Assembly: GCA_900660155.1 (NCBI GenBank)
Contig: CABFPE010000621.1
Location: 37,649 to 101,648 of the forward strand
Source: Hofstenia miamia
Taxonomy: Eukaryota; Xenacoelomorpha; Acoela; Hofsteniidae
Length of the DNA stretch: 64,000 nt
Reading direction: 5' to 3'
In this document: one piece after another, positions 1-13,700 of the stretch
Numbering within the stretch: position 1 is the first letter of the stretch
Layout: each line of letters begins with the position of its first letter
Position numbers and translations under genes: made by a program
Notes under the pieces: model-generated
Database searches by the model: none
The model's input: the letters and a program-made list of their open reading frames with translations, nothing else
What the model was told of the DNA's origin: nothing

Positions 1-221
1 TGAGCCTCTGGTCCAAAATGCTCCACACCAACTAATAAATGAAATTCACAATCCTTATCCAGTTTAAATGCATGAACATTTAGGAAGCTTTCTCTTGTGC
101 ATCTGTATGTCGAGAAGTTTGTCGATAGAGCTATAACTTCTACGCTTGTTGGCTCCATGAGGCGGCTTTCAAACCGATATGGCTCGAGGAACTTAAAGGA
201 AACCATATATTCAATAGAGAA
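1..221 (-). CDS. Partial internal exon of an unidentified minus-strand gene
   Basis: On the minus strand, a reading frame free of stops runs from a splice acceptor (ttattatcag just above 221) to the window edge, 73 codons. The translation is well mixed, begins FSIEYMVSFKFLEPYRFESR and contains CEFHLLVGVEHFGPEA near the end. Composition and codon pattern look like a real conserved protein rather than random AT-rich DNA. The phase at its 5' edge is 0 and joins cleanly to the exon at 261-488. I do not recognise the family. The gene continues beyond position 1. Confidence 0.5.
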
Positions 222-260
222 CTGATAATAAAAAATGATGACTTTTGAAATTCAGTTGAC

Positions 261-488
261 ATGAAATTTAATTAGTTTTTCTTCCAAAAATGTCTCGTCA
301 TTGTTGTCTTCCAATGAGCTTGCAATTTTGATGTAAAGCTTCCCGTGAATTGCTGCTAGATCCCCATATTTTTGGTTCAAACTTTGTAGTCCGGGATCTT
401 CCAGGAAATTGCTGTGATTTCCTTGTACAACGAACGCCGCTTCACTAGATTGAATTCTTTTCCTCTCAACCGCAGAAACGTGTTTTTT
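261..488 (-). CDS. Exon of the same unidentified minus-strand gene
   Basis: A 76-codon open stretch on the minus strand lies between an acceptor (ctatag, at 489-494) and a donor CAT|gtcaac at 260-255. It includes FLEDPGLQSLNQKYGDLAAI and the acidic run SSLEDNNDETFLEEK. Splicing to the exon at 1-221 keeps the frame across a 39-nt intron, in line with the 40-45-nt introns elsewhere in this window. The frame has an in-frame stop just upstream of the acceptor, so an earlier exon is needed. Function not recognised. The donor is weak (gtcaac), so the exact 3' edge is uncertain. Confidence 0.45.
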
Positions 489-656
489 CTATAGTAGTTG
501 CCAGGGTTTGAGGCAGAGGAAGCTGCGTGTCAATTTCTGTTTTGCATGATATGTCGTGGCGACTCACATGACCAGTACCATTGGCCGTTCGAATCTGTCA
601 AATAGAAACTCGTAAAAATGTAAAAATTTCACTTTTAAAAAATACAATAGAGTATA

Positions 657-850
657 NNNNNNNNNNNNNNNNNNNNNNNNNNNNNNNNNNNNNNNNNNNN
701 NNNNNNNNNNNNNNNNNNNNNNNNNNNNNNNNNNNNNNNNNNNNNNNNNNNNNNNNNNNNNNNNNNNNNNNNNNNNNNNNNNNNNNNNNNNNNNNNNNNN
801 NNNNNNNNNNNNNNNNNNNNNNNNNNNNNNNCCCCCCCCCCCCCCCCCCC
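657..850. other. Assembly gap (175 N) followed by a poly-C run
   Basis: Positions 657-831 are N and 832-850 are an unbroken run of C. A homopolymer at the edge of a gap is more likely a sequencing or gap-filling artefact than genome sequence. Open frames that span it are meaningless. Confidence 0.9.
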
Positions 851-3236
851 GATTTATAACAAACCACCATCCGCCATGAATTTAGACTGGCATAAAAAAA
901 TTAATATACTCTGATTTAGCGCCATAATAAAATAACTTTTTACTAACTACATGATGTTGCATTGTTATATTTACCAATTTGAATCCGTTTTTGCGCAATG
1001 TTTCAGAAATACCTACTGCTGAAATTGCATCTAAATAAAGCGGCCCAAAATAACTGATTTCTTAATATTATGCAGCCTAAGTCTTTTTAAAAAACAAACA
1101 AACAATTTTTCCAAATTTTCAAAATACTTTAAGCTTGTTAGAATACTTTGAAATCAGGAAACAGAGCCATGAACACATTTATTAGGGGACAAGATTCAAT
1201 GAATTTTTTAAAATTTATACTACGGTGTAGTTTTTTTAAGTTATAAGCTTTCTTCAAGAAACATGAAATATTTGAAGATTTTCTGCCGCAGTTTAAGGTT
1301 AAGAAATTATATTTGTCTTAAATTTGTACTGCATATAATAATAATGTACATTTGGAAACGATATACACGTAAGAGTAACATTTACAGCTTTAATATACTC
1401 AACCCTGATGTCTCGTCCACCGCGCTTACCGCCAAAAATTGTTTTTGTACAAAGAGTGACGCTAAATCGGGGTTATACTGTATATATAATCAATGAAAAT
1501 GTTATTTATTACATTACAACAAATTGTGCAGCGCAGATGTTAAGTTACAGGATGATTATTTGGAAATTATCCCAAACATTTGATTTTGTGCTAGTTTTAA
1601 ACATCAGTGAAACATGTTCTGAATTATTTTTCATCAATTTTGGTATTTCATTGAAATTAGAATGTAATGTTTTTGGCGGTAAATTGTTTCAATAGTTTAA
1701 CAAATTTTTCAAAACACAAAACTTTAATATGCTAATTATAGATTTTCAAAATCAAAATTTAATATGCTAATTATAGATTTTCAAAATCAAAATAAGAAAT
1801 GTACTTTATAGAGGCATGGGCACGAATTTTTTTTAATATGTATTCCAGCACGGCACGGTTCCAACTCTGTTTATATGTGGTTGTCATTGTAAATTGAGTC
1901 AATCCTTAATACCTGATTTTAACAATTTTGCGTTTTCGTTTTCGTGAGAAAACGAATTTGAAATTCGTAATAAATTATGAGTTAGCCATTCATAATTACC
2001 ATAACCGTTGTCGCTATCTTTGATTGGTGCTTTCATTCATGAATCACTATCGATTTCTAAGAAATTCGCAAGAGCGAATTAAAACGTTGTGCACATATGC
2101 TTTGCGTAGTTGAGCGTATTGAATAAATCGTTACTATTTAACTTACTACAGCTTTAAAGTGTTAAGGTTTATTTAAGTATATTTGTGACTCTGTGCTAGT
2201 GAAATTTGCAATGTATGCGTTTAATGAGATTTTATTGTATTTGCCAAATTTAAATCACTCTTTTATACAACGTTTCTAATATTTCGCCGTTTGCTGTTGC
2301 AAAAGGTTAGATATCTATATCATATCTTACCGCCTTCAATACAGTATATATATTTACATCAGTTTCGTCCGTTAATTAGTTTGTAGAATTTTAGTAAATA
2401 TATTCGCAAGGCAAAATCTTTGAAAAATTTATTTGTTCGATTATTGATTATGTTTTGGTTGAAAACTCATGACTTTACGAGTTGAATTATAAAGATCATT
2501 TTACAATGTAAACAGAATTCTTACCAAGTTACACATCTATTTAACGATAAAATTACAAAACATCAACATCGTTTGTCTTCATATGTTTCACTTTTGCGAA
2601 GCTTGATGTAAGTGTGATTCCATTATTTTTTGATATATGCATTCTCCGGATTATCATACTATTTCTTGGTGACACCGCATCCATGTATACAAATTCTCAA
2701 GTCAATAAATAAACTTTTCTTAATTTTTCAAAAATTTTTGAACGAGATGGTCTATACGATAGCTAAGTTATTGACATGTGTGGATAATTTATTTTACTAG
2801 TTGTGTTAAATTTTTGTGTTTCTTGCGTGATGATGCCAATTGAAGGTGTTTTCTTTAAAATATTCTTATGAAGTGAGAAGTATTCCATTGTATAGAACTT
2901 AATATTCTTTCTTAATTTGGTTCCTTATTAACTTCCTTCTATAATTTCTAAATTTGTAAACAGTTAGTTACTTTTGGCATTATCGTTCAGTATTAAAATT
3001 GCTCTAGAGTTTTGGCACGTTTATCGATTATTCTCAAACCAATTAAGCTTTACCTTCAAACATAAACAAGTGATTTTTTCAAATTTGTCTTCATGAAAGA
3101 GAAATCCCCTTCATTATTTTAAATTCAAGTCCGAATATTCATGTAAAGCATTCTTGATTCCGATTCCAGTTTAGATAAAATATTTCGATTGCTAATATAT
3201 TTGTTGTAATTGTTATTCTATAATTGAAGAATTCCT
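851..3236. other. AT-rich stretch, no gene recognised; one short tandem duplication
   Basis: I find no coding exon with convincing composition and splice signals. About 1724-1795 holds two adjacent copies of a roughly 35-bp AT-rich unit containing taatatgctaattatag. The missing first exon(s) and promoter of the TUT4/7-like gene should lie in or upstream of this interval, but I cannot point to them. Confidence 0.5.
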
Positions 3237-3350
3237 AAAGCTGTGTGATTCGACTAATTTTAATTTCGATTCGATTTTCATTTATTTCGATTCGATTCGA
3301 TTTTCATTTATTTCGATTCGATTCGATTTTTGCTGAATCGCACAGCCTTT
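3237..3350. repeat. Small hairpin-ended repeat (MITE-like)
   Basis: A 114-bp block starts aaagctgtgtgattcga and ends tgaatcgcacagccttt, an imperfect inverted repeat of about 16 bp. The interior is a tandem array of ttcgattcgatt separated by tttcattta. This is the layout of a very short non-autonomous element or a fold-back repeat. No clear target-site duplication is visible. Confidence 0.45.
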
Positions 3351-3509
3351 AAAATTCCATTAAGAATGCCATTTACATGTTTCACATAGTTACCTGCTCA
3401 ATTATTTTTGTTTACAAAATTTCTGTACTCTCATAAATTTGTGGAACCACTTCTGCAGTCTAACAGATTCAACTGTTGAATTCAACTTGTAATTGACTAA
3501 ATATTTTAG

Positions 3510-3695
3510 GTAGACTTATCCGCTGTACAGAAGCACTTTCAAAACTTGAAATCACAGAGAGATCGCAGTTCCGAGGAGGAGGATGTGTCTTTAACTCCAT
3601 GCTCGCCTCTCGACAACCTCTTGTACGATTCTGTGTGGTTGGATCAACTTTTGTTTTCACACATGGAGGAAGAGTATTATGTCAACCAATCAAGT
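3510..3695 (+). CDS. TUT4/7: TUT4/7-like exon 1 (first visible)
   Basis: Acceptor ttttag, donor gtacgc, phase 0 at both ends, 62 codons. The protein is acidic and Ser-rich (SSEEEDVS) with an aromatic patch (YDSVWLDQLLF). An in-frame stop lies just upstream of the acceptor, so the start codon is in an earlier exon not identified. This N-terminal region is poorly conserved in the family, so the assignment rests on phase and position. Confidence 0.65.
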
Positions 3696-6600
3696 GTACG
3701 CTTCATTCATAAATTGTAAAATTGTAAAATTTAAGTACATCATAGTGTCACATACAAACTACTGATTTGGGAACTTTCATTTGCCAAAGAAATTTATCAT
3801 TTAGCAAACACAAATGCTGGGGATTTATTTTGATTTTTTACTTAATTCATTAGATAAATGTTACATTGGCCAAAGATATAACGTTCAATTTGAATATTGT
3901 TTTATTTGTAAGAAACACACTAGAGAAATATCTCCATGAATATGTTAGGATAGGTATTTGTAGAATTCCTTAATCCAATTTATGATCTTTAATTAATAAG
4001 ATCTGAAATTCATACTTTTTCAGCATGCTAGTTAATGACCAGAGCAAGTAAGAGTAAAAGTAAATTGCTTCTCAAATCATCAATAATATGAGTAAAATAG
4101 GACAGATAATGGAATCAGATAAATTTTGTATCATTTTGAATCAATAAATTCAATAATGCAAATGAATTAAAGAATTCTTAGAGTAGCAAAAGGGGTAGCA
4201 AAGCAACAGTGAACGTATGACATTTGCATGTTCTTCAAATCTACACTAAACCATATGTACAGCCTATAACACTGCAATATTTATTTGAACCATCCGATAA
4301 ACGATATCAATCTCATAATGCGATTAAAAATAACAAGCACGGAAACTTTTTCAAATATAAATGTACCAAGCAATATTCCTATACAGATTATAAGAGTTTT
4401 TTTTTACCATGAATGCATATTTCAGCATAGTTTTCGAGTATTTAATTACGTCAATCTTTGATGATAATAAATTCAGTTTTATATAGATTTCTTGTTATAT
4501 ACTTAATGCTCTGGGGATTTCTTAGAACTAAAATTTAATCGTCTATGTCTAGAATTTTGAGAAATTGGTTTTAGTCTACGTTTTATTCGAAATCGACATT
4601 GTTTCTTTTCTCACTTTTTGTAAGATTCATAATTATGTTCGAAGAAGATCGAACCTAGTCAGTTTTGTCATGTTTTGTTTTGCATAGCATAAAATCATTT
4701 TTATTGTTTATGTATTGATTTGAAAAATTTTTGAATGTAGAAATTGATGCCCTTAACTAATTTTTAACGCTGTAAAGAAAATTCTTCGACTATTGATATA
4801 CCATATTCCCATTCAAATCTCCTTTAACATGTTTTACTACGTGATCCTTTACTATTTTCGTTACTGTAAAGAATTATGATCAGTTGCTTTATATAAAAAT
4901 TTTGTTTATTGTGTGCTTCATTTCATAACTTTAGAATGTTTTAGAAAGATGAAGTCAACGTTGAATTCTTTAAAGCGCCTCAGTTGAGCCAAACCGACGA
5001 ACAGTTGTCAGGAGATGAAAGTGACGAACTTGAGTTAGGATACCTTTTCAATTCCGTAAGCATACTAAATTTAAATATATTCTTCATTTACAGTGGGGTG
5101 TCAAAATAAAAAACTGAAAATCATCTAAGTTTATCATTAGTTTTGGAAAAACTTTTGGGTATGAGCGAATTCAAAAATTACTTTTCAATGGCAAGTCTTT
5201 CAGTAGTAGTTATTGAGTTATTTTTTATTGTTATTTATATTTCAAAGTAACTTCTTAGTGAACTACGATGAATTATTTAACCAACGATTTTCACATTTTA
5301 ACGCGATTGTGGTGTTTTTTATGCGTCTATTGCAAGCATCTTTGCGAAGTAAATCATCATGAGATGAAATATTTAGTTGTTTTTAGAAATGTTGATGAGA
5401 TTTAATAAAAGGTGTTTAGGATGATGACACTGATGAAGAACTCAAAGTCCATTCTGTTTTCCGACTTAATCACAAAAATAAGGTATTCTTCTATAGATAT
5501 ACATTTTGTACTTTTCTAGTATATCGTGTCCCATCACTCATTTTTTATCTTCATTGTATCTTTTTTTCAACGTATACTGTTTAAGCGATTCCATTCTGTT
5601 TAATTCTCTATTATTATAAAAGCAATTTCTTTACAACTTTAAAATCTTTGTTTAACGTATGAAAATAGATTTTTTTTCTTTTGAAACAACTGAATCTACT
5701 CTTAATTTTGTGGGCTCAACGGCTTTTATCTGCACGTTACTCCTTGAAAATAATTTTACATGTAGCATTTCAATTAAAAAGTTATATAAAAGTATGAAAA
5801 AAATTTACTTATGGAAATTCAAATAGATTATCATTATTTTGGGAGGTTTGTATATACATGCTGTTGGTTTTAATGAATGCATACGCAAGTAAAGAAAATT
5901 GTAGTACTTCTAGTGTTAAGTTGTCATATCTGAATTTTGAATACCTAATGCTCTCAATAGAAGAAAACAGTTGTTTAATTTAGGAAAAATCCAATTACAA
6001 ATGGGCGGAATATTACTGCCGTCTTTGTAACTACCACTATGCTACCAAAAAAGTCGCTCTCGGCCATATCACTGAGAACGCGCATTCCCAACTGTTTAAG
6101 GTAAGACTTTTTCCGATGTTTGATTTTTTTTTTGTTTGTTGAATCGAGCGTTTAAATATATTTTGAAGATTTCATTACAGATGTTAAAAAATTCCTCCAT
6201 AAAATTAGGGTTAAAATAAAATATTCATCCTTCTCGCATCATGATGTTTTTAATGTCTCATTACATTTTTATATGAGAGATGAGCGCGGTGAAACTTAAC
6301 GCACCGTAGCATCATTTTGCCTCCGCCTACCGCGCAGAAATATGAAATTCAACGCTGTCTACCGCAATCACGCGAAATTTACCGTGGTTACAGCAAAATA
6401 CTTACTTTTAAATTTAGGAACTTAGGTGTTAATAGAATTGCAAATTCTAGTAGTTTGACGGTGCCACTGCATGTTTTGTCCACGCGGTATGACGCAATGG
6501 CCGTTTTCCTAACCGCTATTGCACTGCCACGTTTACTCTCTAAATTTCAATTTGGCAACAATTTATTAATAAATCCTAATTATTTGTCTCAATGTTATTC

Positions 6601-7710
6601 AGCCATAGAATTAAAAATTTTCCCATCAGAAATTATTTACCGAGAATTGAGTTCATGCTTTGGCTTATATCCAGGGTTGGTAGCAGCGTCTGCTTTTAAC
6701 AGCAGATGCTGTTAATTGTAACAGCATAGTGTGTGCTGTTAACAACTAATCAGATTGTTTTCAACAAACAAAGTGGGTTTCAACAAACACTGTGTGAATT
6801 AATTTAAGTTTATGCATTATTTTCAAATATGTTATATTGCAATGTGGAATTTTCACTAAAATATTTTAAGCCAAAAATGTTTAATTTAGTTTAAATTCTT
6901 TAAAAATAAAGCAGCCATTAAAAAATATTTGCTAAATTTTGAAGAAATTCACTATGTCTTTCTTGTTGGCTGATGCCACTATCTTTTTGTCTTCCCAGAA
7001 ATTTATTAATTTTTTCTTTACATCAAATGAAATTCAATGTTAATTCATTGAATGAATTTTCGCCCAAATTTGGAATTCGGAAATTAGTCAAGAACAGGTC
7101 TCAAAATACATTGTGCACATTTGAAAAATGTGTAAACAGGATTCATAAAATTTCAAATCTGAAGTATCTTTCGAATTCAAATTGCTCTTGACAGCAAATT
7201 TGCCACCCCTGCTTATATCTTAACCGAGTTGTCGACGGGCCGGGCTTGAGCACTGCATTGGATAAACAACGAGCCATTTTTTAAGCAAAGCACATTTATA
7301 GTTCTGCTTGTTAATTTGAATGTGCAGATTTTCATTATTTTTTTTTCAATATGCCTTTCTTATAATTTTATTTTAGAAATGTTTATTGTATAATAGGAAG
7401 AGCTATATACAAAATTCTGAGTGAGTGCAATATTTTTAAAAAATCACGACCCTCATTGAAAGATTCTATTTGGTGAGGCGAGGCGAGGCGAAATTTTACA
7501 AAATTAAAACTAGCCGAGCGTAGAAATTTCTTCTCGTTGATAAGTCTATATCTTAGACATATTGCATAGCATAAATTTAGTTTATAAAGATGATTTGACT
7601 AATTATGAAATCTCCGTATATTACCAATACCCTAACGCTTGTCGGAATTAATGCGTTGCGAAGTTTCATTTTAAATTTAAAAATTTATATTTGATATATT
7701 TTTATATCCC

Positions 7711-7744
<34 letters not shown>

Positions 7745-10700
7745 ACGTGTTTTAAACACTATTTAAAATAACTGTTTTGCAATGTTTTTTTCAAATTTAT
7801 TTAGAACTTTATGGAAAGTTTGGAAATAGTTTTCGGGCTTCGTCCCTTCTTACTTTCATAACAGATTTTCTACCGCAAAATCATTGAACTTGCGTTTGTT
7901 TTCATGTATGCAACCAAAAATACATGTTGATGTTCTTATGATAATTCAATGTTTGCTACTATATGTATTTTCAGTAAAATTTTAGTACCTTGAAATGAGC
8001 CAATTCAAGAGTAAAAAAACATTTAAACATTTTTTTTGTAAAAAAAATTTTTTACCAATTCTGGCGATTGTCGATTACGTAATTAACCAATATTCGCAAT
8101 GTGTTGCTGAACAGTAGTTGTTTTCGATTTTTATGTTTTACAACTTTTCCCAGTTTATTTCGCTTTATAAATTTCTGCAGTTGTGATTTGGTCAAGTGTT
8201 TATGTGCTCGCTCATTAGGAATAGTGGAATTCATCAGCTTTTCAATTAAGTAATTTAGATCAGGAAAATATGATTGTTCCTACGAATAAGAAAAAATTGT
8301 GAAATTTTCTATTTGTAAATTGGTGTTCAATGTTACCTATTAACTTCAAACTTTATTTCTATAGAAAATCTATTGTTGTGACTTCGGTAATTTGGGACAG
8401 TGCTTAGAGCTGGGCGCTAGCCGTCTGAGCCGTCGCAGCCGACATATTTTAGGTCAGCCAGTGGCCGGAAAATTTTGACGGCTAAGCCGAATGATAACTA
8501 AAACGATATCAAGACAAACGAAATTTGTCATAAATAAGAAAACCACATTAATGTATTTGATGTAGTAGTGACGTTTAGCATTGATTAGGGTATGTCTTAT
8601 TGCCTGTAAGGGCATGAGATAGATAGGTTCACAATACTGCTAGCATATCATGTACGGTTTTTACAGGGCATAGGGGTTTATATGGAATATTATAAAGTCT
8701 AATCCATTTCTACAGATGTCGCTCAGCTGCCGCCGAAGTTATCAAGTCTGTGCCGCCAATAGCAGTCAGCTGACGGCAGCGCCCGCCTCGTGCAGTGCTA
8801 TATGAAAAAGGTGTACTCGGAAAGTAATTTTGGACTCTTTTTATTCAAGAGAGAGCAAAAAATTATTAAACTCAAGAATGCTTAAATAAATGAACTTAAC
8901 AATTTATCAAATGATGCGTATTGTAAACGTAATATGTAATGTTGAAATAAAATTTCAGTTTGACACTCCTTTCAACATTGATGCACTAAAAAATTTATAT
9001 ATTTCACAAATGAGTGGATGGACAAATATCTTCTAAAAATTCAAAAATTTGTATTCTATTAGAATTTCACATGTCAGTTCTATCATTAATATTTAAAAGG
9101 GAAAACTGTTTCTGAAAAAGTTTCCGTTTTCTCGATGCCTGTTAAAAAATATGAGCAATTTTTAATATTGAGACATCTATGGGTGAATGTAAACGCGCAA
9201 TATGCAGTCTGCTTTAGCTAGTGGATGAATATCAGTTAATTGAAATTATTTTTTTATTTAGTTATCAACTTTTAAAAAGGATCTAAAAGTCACTAAAAAT
9301 CCATCAGATGATCGTCTAAGGGCACTTTCTTCCTATTTATTGGAGTTGTCTGAAGAAAAGGCTCTTACCGACGACTGTCTTGTCAAGCGAAAGCGTGTAT
9401 TTGAGTCGATTGCCACTCTTCTAAAAACGACTGCGCCAATTGACGACATCGACTTCTTCCTATTTGAGTCGAGTGTCAGTGGATGTGGACTGAAAACTGC
9501 TGGTTTGCGGATTGGCGTCATACCTAAATCCGTAAGTTGCATTCTTATAGATTATATTTTCTGCATTTTGTACAGATTCATTTAAATTGCGTTTCTTAAT
9601 CTCTTGTACATTCAAGACTTGTACACAACTTTGATCCATGGGGAAATTTTGAAATTTTATGTTGGGTCTTGAATAATAGTGTTTCAAAAAATGACGGTGG
9701 TTTATTCTTCGCATAAAAATGCAAAAATTTAATTAGAATTTATTGCTTAAGTTGAAATGATTCCCGTTAATTCTAAAATATGATGGTGAGACGTATATTT
9801 GCCGTTTTTAGGAAATCTTTTGACAATTTTTGCTAACTCCGGATTGATTTTTAATTGATGGTGAGAACATGTATTAAAATGCAAACCACCACTAATATTA
9901 TCCGATTCTACATCAGTACATTCACTATGTCCATCTAAATGATAATCCTTTACATGCTAAAGCGAACAACATGAAATGCAGCTTCCACCCAATTTTTCAA
10001 TGACCAATGTTCAAATATCAAGATTTTTACGTTTTCTTTGGTTCCAGTCTTCTCATGAATGCTTTGCTACAATATGAGTTGATATTAAGGAATGTGCATG
10101 AAAACCTTTGGTTATAATTAAAGCATTGTACCAATTTCTAAATCCTTTGCTAGTGAAACTCTCTTATTTGACTCTGAGAAAATAATCTACAGGCATAACA
10201 TAGGCATGCATCATGATCAGGTATGTATTCGAGTGATATGTAATTATTATACCAACGAGTATCTATTCTGATTAGAATAAATAGTTTTTTGGTTAAGGTT
10301 CGAATATTGGTCGAATTGGAATAGATTTATCCAATGCTGTCCATCGAATAACAGAAGAAGCAGTGTGCTCGTGCACCAATATTTTCAATTATTTCTCCTG
10401 TTCGTTTTTTCTTGAATGTCTCACCCATATTAATTATCAGATTGCATTTGGTCGCACAAGAATTTAAATAACAACTACTTTTATAGGGTTATTAGATAAT
10501 GTTAATATTAAGTTGTAAAAATATCATTCTATTTATATAGATAGTTAACTCACTCAATTCAAATTGCAATGAGAAATATGTTAGGTACATGAACTTAGAT
10601 ATAATCACTACATGTCTCACCTAATCATATGCGCCAACATTAAGGGTGACTAAGAAGCTATTTTTGTTAGCCGCAGGCATTTGTGAACTAATGCCCATTT

Positions 10701-13700
10701 TCCAAAGCTTTTATCTAGCATTGATGAGCCCCATTTGTGTAGCAAGCTCATAAACACGTTCAAACAGAGCTGAGTGTTATGCACATGATACAGTAGGAGT
10801 TTTTCTGATCTTCTACTAACGGTTTCACACTAAAAAAGTCTAACATTTTACCCACTACTAACTTTATTATTTAGATATAATAGAATGAACTGTTAGCAGC
10901 AATGCAAAGTGTTATGGTGCTGATTTGGGGGAATAACTGCTACTTAATTGATAATCCTAATGCAAATGATATACTTTTATCAATTTCAATTGAATCTATG
11001 CCTTTATTGAAAGGCTGTTTTGTTTAAGCACTGTACAGATAATCGGTCAATTAAATTCAAATAGAGTGAAGGTAAATCAATAAATTCATGCCATAATTAA
11101 TTATCATAGCTTTCATTACATAACCAATGTTTCTTGCACAATTATTCTTGTAAATACACAAATGTAACACTAAAAATAGAAACAATTATAAGAAGTCTGA
11201 TTGGATGAAAGCTACATGAACAACAAGATTTTTGTTTGAGCATGACCTGAATATATCAAGCAAATTACATCGCTTCAAAAAGATTAATCTGTGGCTCATT
11301 CCAGGATTGCTATTTACTTAAAAACTTGTTCTAGGAGGTTTAGGTCTGGAATGGAGTGAACTGCTAGTAGCAAAGCAAAGTGTTAATAGAATGGTGATAT
11401 AGCAGATGACTAAATTACAATGGAATTATTTAAACTTTTGAAAATGTTTTCGTTAATTCAGCTTTTGTTTTTCTCACTATTGAGACTTCATTTTTGCTAA
11501 TTACAATGGTCATATAGTGCTGAATTGAAATTTTTAATGTCTTTGTTAATATGTGGTGAACCGTAATCATTTACTTAGTCTTAGTTAAATACAATGCGTA
11601 GTTATTAACCTAATGTAGAGAAAACCTGAATTGATAGTCCTACACTCGTCATGCCGCATAAAACTATTAGGCAAAGTCAGTCACTCTTGATGACGTCACT
11701 ATCCACCCTTCTTCATCCGTCCAAAAGTCTTGACGTAGCAATCAACAACACCTCCCTTTCCATGACTTCGTCTCCCAGATATTACCATCAGAATTCTACC
11801 CACTAAAAAACATTTGATCTTTGAGCAAGTACTTGTCTTCAGCAATGATGAAGCTTCTCGTACACGGCTTCATAACTTCACGAGTCGATAACAGCCTTCT
11901 CACCAACGTGCCGGACAAGGAGACGCTGCGTATCCAAAATTTACAGAATTGTGCTGCTCGGCTTATCATTCGCACCTCTCAATGGGACCACATTACGCCT
12001 GTATTGCATTTCATTGCCTGCTTGTCAGATATAGAATAATGTACAAAGTTCTTCTTTTGACCTTCAAACTCATAATCTATGCTGCTCCCTTATACATCAG
12101 TGTCATCGTTCAATTGTATCATTCACCACTAATAATGAGACAGGCGAGATCACACACCATCAAGGCGAAACAGGCTCCATATGGAGCGAGATTATTCACT
12201 CACACTGCAGCCTCTCTGTTCATATGAATTCGCTCTCAGTCTTCAAAACAATTCTGAAAACGCACCTCTTCAAGTTGGCATTTGAATACTAAATTGTTTG
12301 TTAGCTTTTTAAATGTCATACAACATACAGGGTGTTCATTAAGTCACTCCGTGATTTGAAATGATCAATACTACCAAACAAAAATTAAAGAAACACTCAA
12401 ATCCAACTTTTATTTTTACTTGAAATTTATTCTCTTATTCCAATGCTGTCAAAACAGGTACTAAATTAACACTACCTTTCATGCCTATTTATAGTCAGAT
12501 CAAATTCGGTGATTGCTGTCCGTAAAGGGCATGTAAGGAAGGTTTTGACAAAGTGTGGTAATGGAACAAAATTATAAATATCACGGCTAGGTGCGTCGGC
12601 AGGGTTCTCCTGACTAGGCAACCATTTTACAATCAATTTCTTAGTAAATAAAAGTAAATTAAGCGTAATTGAGAGTTCAAAAAGTTCGTATTGTAAGACC
12701 TTGAACTTCTTGGTGGCGTAATACAAAGTTCTAGAGTCTGTGAAGATAGTAGAACGAGGCTTAGCCATGTAAGCTGCAATTGTAAGGGCCAACATTTCTT
12801 TAGTGTAGATATTAAATCCAGTATCTTCTAATTCATGCGTAAATGACTTAGGAAAACGATTATGGGAACGGACAATACCCAAAGCATAATCTGAGGCATC
12901 TGCAAACCATAACTCTGGATACTCTTTGTCGGGAGGCTTCCAAGAATAAAAGTGTGGAAATGTCAAGAAGATATATCTGATTAAAGCAATGAGGTTTCGA
13001 CGCTGCGTTGAGTGATACAACGGTTTAATCAGGGCCCATGGCCCGATAAGAGGCCAAGAGAAGGCGAAGTGGCCCAGATATTGTTGTCTCCTCTTCTGAG
13101 AGAGTGCTGCTAAGTCCAATGAAAGTATGTAAGAGAGCATCATTTCTTTATTAGGTGCGACTTGTAGACGTGAGCGTGGTAAGTCCAAGTGAAGTCCCAA
13201 TACTTCTGCCGTAGAGGAAGGTAAACGCTCTGTCTTCTCGGACTGAAACTTAATTCCACAAGATGTTAGAAAACTAAGGTAAGAATCTATTTGTTCGAAA
13301 TTCTGCATCGGGAAAGTTAAGACGATATTATCCACGTGTCCCCAACACATACTGCATAAGGAGCATAGAGGTGAGAGTAGATAATTAAGGAACATCTGAC
13401 ACGAAAATGGGGATATAGAGAGTCCCATGGGCAGCTTCTTAAAACGAAATCTTTGACCGTCAGGTCCCATAAAGCAAGTCTTATATCGTTGATCAGGACG
13501 CAAGTCTAGATGGTAAAATGCAGATTGTAAATCAAGTGTGAGAATCTTGTGATCCGGAGGAGGCAGAAAGTTCTTGACTACTTTCACGAATGGGGGTAGA
13601 TAGAACTTGGGATGCTGAGATATTGAAGTCACCGGACTAAAGTCGACCACTAATCGAATTTTCTCGGAGGACTTTGGAACTGGAAAGCAGTGAAAGGTAA

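Noticed and set aside
581-870. Open frames on both strands through 657-831
   Set aside because: They consist almost entirely of N and the poly-C run.
1408-1695. 95-codon frame as a first exon of the TUT4/7-like gene
   Set aside because: Low-complexity AT-derived peptide with no donor in a useful phase.
5091-5120. cagtggggtgtcaaaataaaa as a Tc1-like end
   Set aside because: No inverted partner or transposase nearby.
6317-6715. 132-codon plus-strand open frame in intron 4
   Set aside because: Low-conservation-like composition, no splice sites in the right phase, and the gene's phase joins exon 4 directly to exon 5.
9333-9714. Minus-strand frames opposite exon 5
   Set aside because: Shadows of a well-supported coding exon.
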